This document shows, piece after piece, positions 60,304 through 64,000 of a stretch of DNA of 64,000 bases; position 1 is the first letter of the stretch; every line of letters starts with the position of its first letter. This stretch comes from Martelella sp. NC20 (GTDB lineage Bacteria > Pseudomonadota > Alphaproteobacteria > Rhizobiales > Rhizobiaceae), in assembly GCF_013459645.1 (NCBI RefSeq), contig NZ_CP054861.1, forward strand, positions 1,724,001 through 1,788,000, in the 5' to 3' direction. A model generated the notes under the pieces. It did not search any database. It saw only the letters and a program-made list of their open reading frames with translations, and was not told the DNA's origin. The translations under genes and the position numbers were made by a program.

Positions 60304-61104
60304 ATGAACGAGAACGCCGAAATCAGACTGAACGCGCCGGCCCTGTTCGATCTCACGGGCCGGGTCGCGCTCGTCACCGGGGCGGGCAGCGGCATCGGCC
60401 AGCGCATCGCCATGGGGCTTGCCCAGTGTGGCGCCGACGTCGCGCTCGTCGACCGGCGCACCGATGACGGCGTTGCAAACACCGCCGCTTTCATCGCCCG
60501 GACGGGACGTCGGTCATTGCAGATCGCGGCCGATGTGACTTCGGCCTCAGCGCTTGAAGACGCCGTTGCGAAAACCGAATCCGAACTCGGGCCGCTGCGT
60601 CTGGCGCTGAACGCGGCCGGCATCGCCAATGCCAGTCCATGCGAGGACATGCCCGAGGATCAGTACCAGACGCTGATGGATATCAACATGAAGGGCGTCT
60701 GGCTTTCCTGCCGGGCCGAGGCGCGCGCGATGCTGGCCCATGGCAAGGGCGGTTCGATCGTCAATATCGCCTCGATGTCCGGCGTCATCGTCAATCGTGG
60801 CCTCTCGCAGGCGCATTACAACGCCTCCAAGGCTGGCGTGATCCACATGTCGAAATCGATGGCGATGGAATGGGTGGATCGCGGCATCCGCGTCAACTCG
60901 ATCAGCCCCGGCTATACCGCGACCCCGATGAATACCCGGCCCGAAATGGTGCACCAGACCAAGGAATTCGAGCGCCAGACGCCGATGCAGCGTATGGCGA
61001 GCGTGGACGAAATGGTCGGCCCGGCCGTGTTCCTTCTGTCCGATGCCGCCTCCTATTGCACCGGCGTCGACCTTCTCGTCGACGGCGGGTTCTGCTGCTG
61101 GTAG
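60304..61104 (+). CDS. Short-chain dehydrogenase/reductase
   Basis: A 266-residue classical SDR. Cofactor motif TGAGSGIG (25-32), NAAG near 101, Ser in VNIASMSG near 154, YNASK near 171; C-terminus DLLVDGGFCCW, a form seen in polyol/ketose-specific SDRs. It lies 47 bp after the first SDR. Two SDRs in one operon suggest either successive oxidations or an epimerising oxidation-reduction pair. Confidence 0.9.
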   Translation: MNENAEIRLNAPALFDLTGRVALVTGAGSGIGQRIAMGLAQCGADVALVDRRTDDGVANTAAFIARTGRRSLQIAADVTSASALEDAVAKTESELGPLRLALNAAGIANASPCEDMPEDQYQTLMDINMKGVWLSCRAEARAMLAHGKGGSIVNIASMSGVIVNRGLSQAHYNASKAGVIHMSKSMAMEWVDRGIRVNSISPGYTATPMNTRPEMVHQTKEFERQTPMQRMASVDEMVGPAVFLLSDAASYCTGVDLLVDGGFCCW

Positions 61105-61203
61105 GGGGCGGCCACAGGCTCGGTGATCCTGCCGCAATAATTGTCGACATAGGCCGGTCGGCCGCCCGAGAGAATGAGGCCATAGCCGCCAGACAATGAA
61201 GGC

Positions 61204-62052
61204 TCAGCCCTGCTGTTCCCGAAACTGGCGGGAAACCTCGTCCGGTTCCATCATGCGAAACAGGTCCGCGACCGTTGCGTTGATTTCGGGTGCTGAGGCC
61301 CGCACGGCGCCGCCCTGGAGCAGCAGGTCGGGAAGGGCCGGCCGTTCGACGACGGCCCCGGCTTCCTCGGCGATCAGAATGCCGGCCATGACATCCCAGC
61401 AATTGAGGTGGGCCTCGTGGAAAAGCTCCGCCTTGCCCTCGGCCACCCGCAGCAGCCCGAGCGCCGCGGCGCCGATGCGGCGGTGGTCGAAGCCGTGCTC
61501 GTGAAGCCGCGAAAGAAGGTCGAGATAGGGCGCGATCGGGGTGCGGCGGGAGTGGCCGGTGATTGCCAGCGCCGTTTTCGGGTTGTCGTTTTTCGAGGCG
61601 GAAAGCGGTTTGTCGCCCTGGAACGCGCCATGGTTCCGGCGGGCGTGAAACACGGTTTTCGTGGTGGCGTCGAAAATCGCGCCGAGCGCGATGTCGCCAT
61701 CGGCCACCAGCGCGATCGACACGCCCCAGTCGGGCAGAAGGCGCATGTAGTTATTGGTGCCGTCGATCGGATCGATCACCCATATCGGGCCACCGCCGCC
61801 TGCCTTGCCACCCGCCTTGCCGGTCTCCTCGCCCAGGAAGCCGTCCTCGGGAAAGGCATCGGCGATCGCCGCGCGGATCAGGGCTTCGCATTCCCGGTCG
61901 GCATTGGTGACGAAATCCTGAAGTCCCTTGTTGGATACCGAAAGCGCGGTGCCGCTTCGCTGAAGCTGAAGGGCGCGCTCGCCGGTGCTTTGGGCCAGCG
62001 CCCGCGCAAACGCATAGCGCTCGTCAAGATCATCTTCGGAAAAACTGGTCAT
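61204..62052 (-). CDS. Inositol monophosphatase family protein
   Basis: A 282-residue Mg-dependent phosphatase. GEE (74-76), DPIDGT (94-99) and WDVMAG (219-224) form the complete metal/phosphate site of the family. Substrates include inositol phosphates and other sugar phosphates. It overlaps the LacI gene by ATGA and shares an operon with a glycerophosphodiester phosphodiesterase, which suggests removing phosphate from inositol-1-phosphate or a similar product. It is the last gene of that operon. Confidence 0.9.
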   Translation of the reverse strand: MTSFSEDDLDERYAFARALAQSTGERALQLQRSGTALSVSNKGLQDFVTNADRECEALIRAAIADAFPEDGFLGEETGKAGGKAGGGGPIWVIDPIDGTNNYMRLLPDWGVSIALVADGDIALGAIFDATTKTVFHARRNHGAFQGDKPLSASKNDNPKTALAITGHSRRTPIAPYLDLLSRLHEHGFDHRRIGAAALGLLRVAEGKAELFHEAHLNCWDVMAGILIAEEAGAVVERPALPDLLLQGGAVRASAPEINATVADLFRMMEPDEVSRQFREQQG

Positions 62053-63056
62053 CCGGCGGACACCCGCTCGACCAGCCGCACGGGCGTCGTCTCCAGCCGC
62101 GCCGGTACGTCTGGATCGGCAATCCGGCTCTCGAGGAAATCGATCGCCGCATCGGCCTGAAGATCGCAGGCCTGCGCAAAGGTGGTCAGTTGATAGGCAT
62201 CCCAGCCTGCCTGCGGAATATCGTCATGGCCGATGATGCGGACGCCGAGCCCGTCGCGGCGTCGCCCGAGGCGCGCCAGCGCGTCTATGACGCCGCAGGC
62301 CATGTAGTCATTGACGCAGAACAGCGCTTCGGCGGCGCTGTCGGCCAATGCCATGCCATGCTCGAAGCCCGACTTGTAATCGTTGACCGGCACGTCGATC
62401 ACCTGAAGTTCAGCGCCAAGTTCTTCCGCCCGCGCGATGAAGGCCCGTCTTCGGCTGCGGCCGGTGAACGACAGATGCGGCGACGCCATCACGGCGAGCC
62501 GCCGGCAGCCGGCATCGAAGAAATAATCGGCCGCCGCCCGGCCCGCGACATCGTCGTCATTGACCACGCGGTCGACCATCGGAATGTGCTCGCCCTTGTT
62601 GATCAGAACGATCGGGATGCCGTTGCCGGCGCATTCCTCGCAAAGCTCCGTCGGCGGGGCGTCGGACGTGATGATGACGCCGGAGACCGAATATTGCAGC
62701 AATTGCTGAATGAAGGTGGAGACGTCTTCCGAACGCGAGGTCGGCAGCAGGATCGGCCTCAGATCGCGCGCCAGAAGGCCGCGCGTCAGATGGTCGATCT
62801 GCATGGTGCGGAACGGGTTGTCGAGGCCGGCGGCGACGACGCCGACGAGATCGGAGCGCTTGTTGATCAGGCTGCGGGCCAGATAGTTGACGCGATAGCC
62901 AAGCGCGTTGGCGGATTTGATGACCTTTTGCCGGGTCTCTTCGGAGACCGAGGCATTGGGCGTGAAGGTGCGCGACACGGCGGCGCGCGAAACGCCGGCG
63001 TGCCGGGCGACATCATGGGATGTAACGGCTCGTTTCGGAAATACTGGATCAGTCAT
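62049..63056 (-). CDS. LacI family transcriptional regulator
   Basis: A 335-residue repressor. The HTH near residues 10-35 reads AVTSHDVARHAGVSRAAVSR, with hinge VNYLARSLINKRSDLVGVV near 58, followed by a periplasmic-binding-protein-like effector domain (VNDYMACGVIDAL near 248). ATG 63056 overlaps the stop of the phosphodiesterase gene (ATGA); the longer frame is antisense extension. It probably controls the operon it lies in; the promoter is outside the window. Confidence 0.92.
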   Translation of the reverse strand: MTDPVFPKRAVTSHDVARHAGVSRAAVSRTFTPNASVSEETRQKVIKSANALGYRVNYLARSLINKRSDLVGVVAAGLDNPFRTMQIDHLTRGLLARDLRPILLPTSRSEDVSTFIQQLLQYSVSGVIITSDAPPTELCEECAGNGIPIVLINKGEHIPMVDRVVNDDDVAGRAAADYFFDAGCRRLAVMASPHLSFTGRSRRRAFIARAEELGAELQVIDVPVNDYKSGFEHGMALADSAAEALFCVNDYMACGVIDALARLGRRRDGLGVRIIGHDDIPQAGWDAYQLTTFAQACDLQADAAIDFLESRIADPDVPARLETTPVRLVERVSAG

Positions 63057-63820
63057 GTGATGTCGCTGGATACCCCGCCGGCCTGCATCATCTCCGGCCG
63101 GTTGGTGCAGATTCCCAGAACCGGAAGGTCGATCATGTCTTTCAGGATATCCGCCCGCTCCTCGTGCCAGAGAACAATCTGCCGTTGCGACCGGAAGATA
63201 CTGTCGCGGAGTTCGACTGTCACCTTGTCCTGCGGTCGCGGCCCGTCTTTTTCCCAGCACAGATGGACGAGGTCCGCTCCGGCCTCTTCCGCCAGCGCCA
63301 TCGGGTCTTTGCCCATGCCGACGAGAACGGCAAGCGGAAAGTCGCAGCCGGCATCCCGCAATTCGCGCACCTGGGCCGTGTCGAACGAGCCGAGCGCGGC
63401 AAAGCGCTGGTTATGATCCTTGAGCTCCTGCCAGCATTTCAGCCCGGTGCCCGGCGCCTTGAGCTCGATATAGAGCCCGGTCCCGAGTTCACGCGCCAAG
63501 GCCGCCACCGCCGCGAAGGTCGGAACCGCCACGCCGTCAAGACCGGCGAGTTGATCCGCCGTCATCTCCGAGATATGCGCGTCGACGCCGAACACCCGTT
63601 CGAGGTGATCGTCATGGGAGACGACCACGACGCCGTCACGCGTCAGTTGCGTGTCGAGTTCCCACATATGGGCGCCAAGCGCGCTTGCCATACGAAAGGC
63701 CGCGAGCGTGTTTTCGACCGCGTGGTCGCTTGCCCCGCGATGGGCGATGCAGAGCGGCGTCTGACCGGCCGGCCATGCATAACGCTGGATAAAGTCGGAA
63801 AGTCCGGGCGCGGCGCTCAT
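63053..63820 (-). CDS. Glycerophosphodiester phosphodiesterase (cytoplasmic, UgpQ-like)
   Basis: A 255-residue TIM-barrel phosphodiesterase. CIAHRGASDHAVENTLAAF (residues 24-42) holds catalytic His27 and Arg28 and metal ligand Glu36; WELDTQLTRDG near 53 and VSHDDHLERVFG near 68 complete the active site, including the second His. No signal peptide. It splits glycerophosphodiesters into glycerol-3-phosphate and an alcohol. It lies between an ABC ATPase and a LacI regulator, overlapping both by 4 bp. Confidence 0.93.
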   Translation of the reverse strand: MSAAPGLSDFIQRYAWPAGQTPLCIAHRGASDHAVENTLAAFRMASALGAHMWELDTQLTRDGVVVVSHDDHLERVFGVDAHISEMTADQLAGLDGVAVPTFAAVAALARELGTGLYIELKAPGTGLKCWQELKDHNQRFAALGSFDTAQVRELRDAGCDFPLAVLVGMGKDPMALAEEAGADLVHLCWEKDGPRPQDKVTVELRDSIFRSQRQIVLWHEERADILKDMIDLPVLGICTNRPEMMQAGGVSSDIT

Positions 63821-64000
63821 AGTCGGGTTCCGTCTGCCTGAAACACCAGCAGGTCCTCCGGCCTGACGCCCCATTCGATCTCGTCACCCACCGAAATGTC
63901 GTGGCGGACGGGTTGGATGGATCTGAGCACCGCGCCCGATGGCAGGGCGACATCGTAGAGGTTTTCGCGGCCCTGGGTCTCGACGAAGCTGACGCGCCCG
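63817..64000 (-). CDS. ABC transporter ATP-binding protein, C-terminal TOBE part (5' end outside window)
   Basis: The visible 60 codons read GRVSFVETQGRENLYDVALP, a short link, then IEWGVRPEDLLVF, the C-terminal regulatory (TOBE) region of MalK/UgpC-type ATPases. The ATPase core lies beyond 64000. Its stop overlaps the phosphodiesterase start as ATGA. With that gene it suggests an importer for a glycerophosphodiester. Confidence 0.75.
   Translation of the reverse strand, partial: GRVSFVETQGRENLYDVALPSGAVLRSIQPVRHDISVGDEIEWGVRPEDLLVFQADGTRL

Noticed and set aside
61138..61150. A third TGTCGACA core, between the second SDR and the phosphatase gene
   Set aside because: The arms beyond the core do not pair as in the sites at 936 and 1801, and it lies between convergent genes; a chance 8-bp palindrome is likely.

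Overview
This window reads as a chromosomal or megaplasmid segment of a high-GC alphaproteobacterium, most likely Hyphomicrobiales (Rhizobium/Martelella-like). Pointers are six ABC importer systems in 64 kb, a ThuA/Gfo-Idh sugar locus, DUF1488 and a small 'MAKGQKK' basic protein typical of the order, and a Rhizobiales-type intergenic mosaic repeat at 48964-49073. I see no rRNA, tRNA, insertion sequence, phage gene or CRISPR array. Genus-level placement is a guess.

Layout. (1) 1-9969: a regulator-controlled catabolic cluster with a DHDPS/NAL-family lyase (cut by the window edge), FCD-type GntR, a GAF protein, a ribose-type ABC importer and hydantoinase/oxoprolinase subunits HyuA-HyuB; two copies of a TGTCGACA-centred palindrome mark a likely regulon. 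(2) 10049-14639: a MerR relic, an AztD-ZinT zinc-chaperone fusion, a relic of the AztC/ZnuA zinc-binding protein, and a Tat-exported PhoX-type protein. Two nearly identical Zur-like boxes sit over the zinc genes and over phoX. (3) 14774-20105: AraC regulator, divergent TonB-dependent receptor, an MFS transporter with an apparent internal deletion, an FAD monooxygenase and a TetR relic; probably xenosiderophore uptake. (4) 20215-31147: UTRA-type GntR, NMT1/THI5-type ABC importer, DhnA/LsrF-like aldolase, MDR dehydrogenase, FGGY kinase, aldehyde dehydrogenase, UbiD and UbiX. I know of no described pathway with this combination. (5) 31647-38638: CUT1 importer with a GH51 arabinofuranosidase and an unusual ArsR-like regulator with a long C-terminal domain. 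(6) 38788-47508: aldo/keto reductase, ThuA, Gfo/Idh and ROK regulator divergent from a second CUT1 importer (ThuEFGK/ThuAB-like logic). (7) 47509-51240: small conserved genes, cold-shock protein and a fatty acid desaturase. (8) 51436-61104: SorC regulator, FGGY kinase, split transketolase, divergent ribose-type importer and two SDRs, with three matching GAATA-N2-TAT(T/G)C sites: a likely polyol/ketose pathway ending in a transketolase. (9) 61204-64000: an operon of ABC ATPase (partial), glycerophosphodiester phosphodiesterase, LacI regulator and inositol-monophosphatase-type phosphatase, suggesting uptake and breakdown of a glycerophosphodiester such as glycerophosphoinositol.

Most clusters follow one plan: regulator, importer, then a short set of catabolic enzymes. 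Strong hairpins follow three solute-binding-protein genes, which would let the binding protein be made in excess over its permeases. Several relics (MerR, AztC/ZnuA, TetR, SDR) and the shortened MFS show deletion-driven turnover between clusters. Gene starts were chosen from ribosome binding sites and overlaps. All functional and regulatory assignments come from reading sequence, without database searches.
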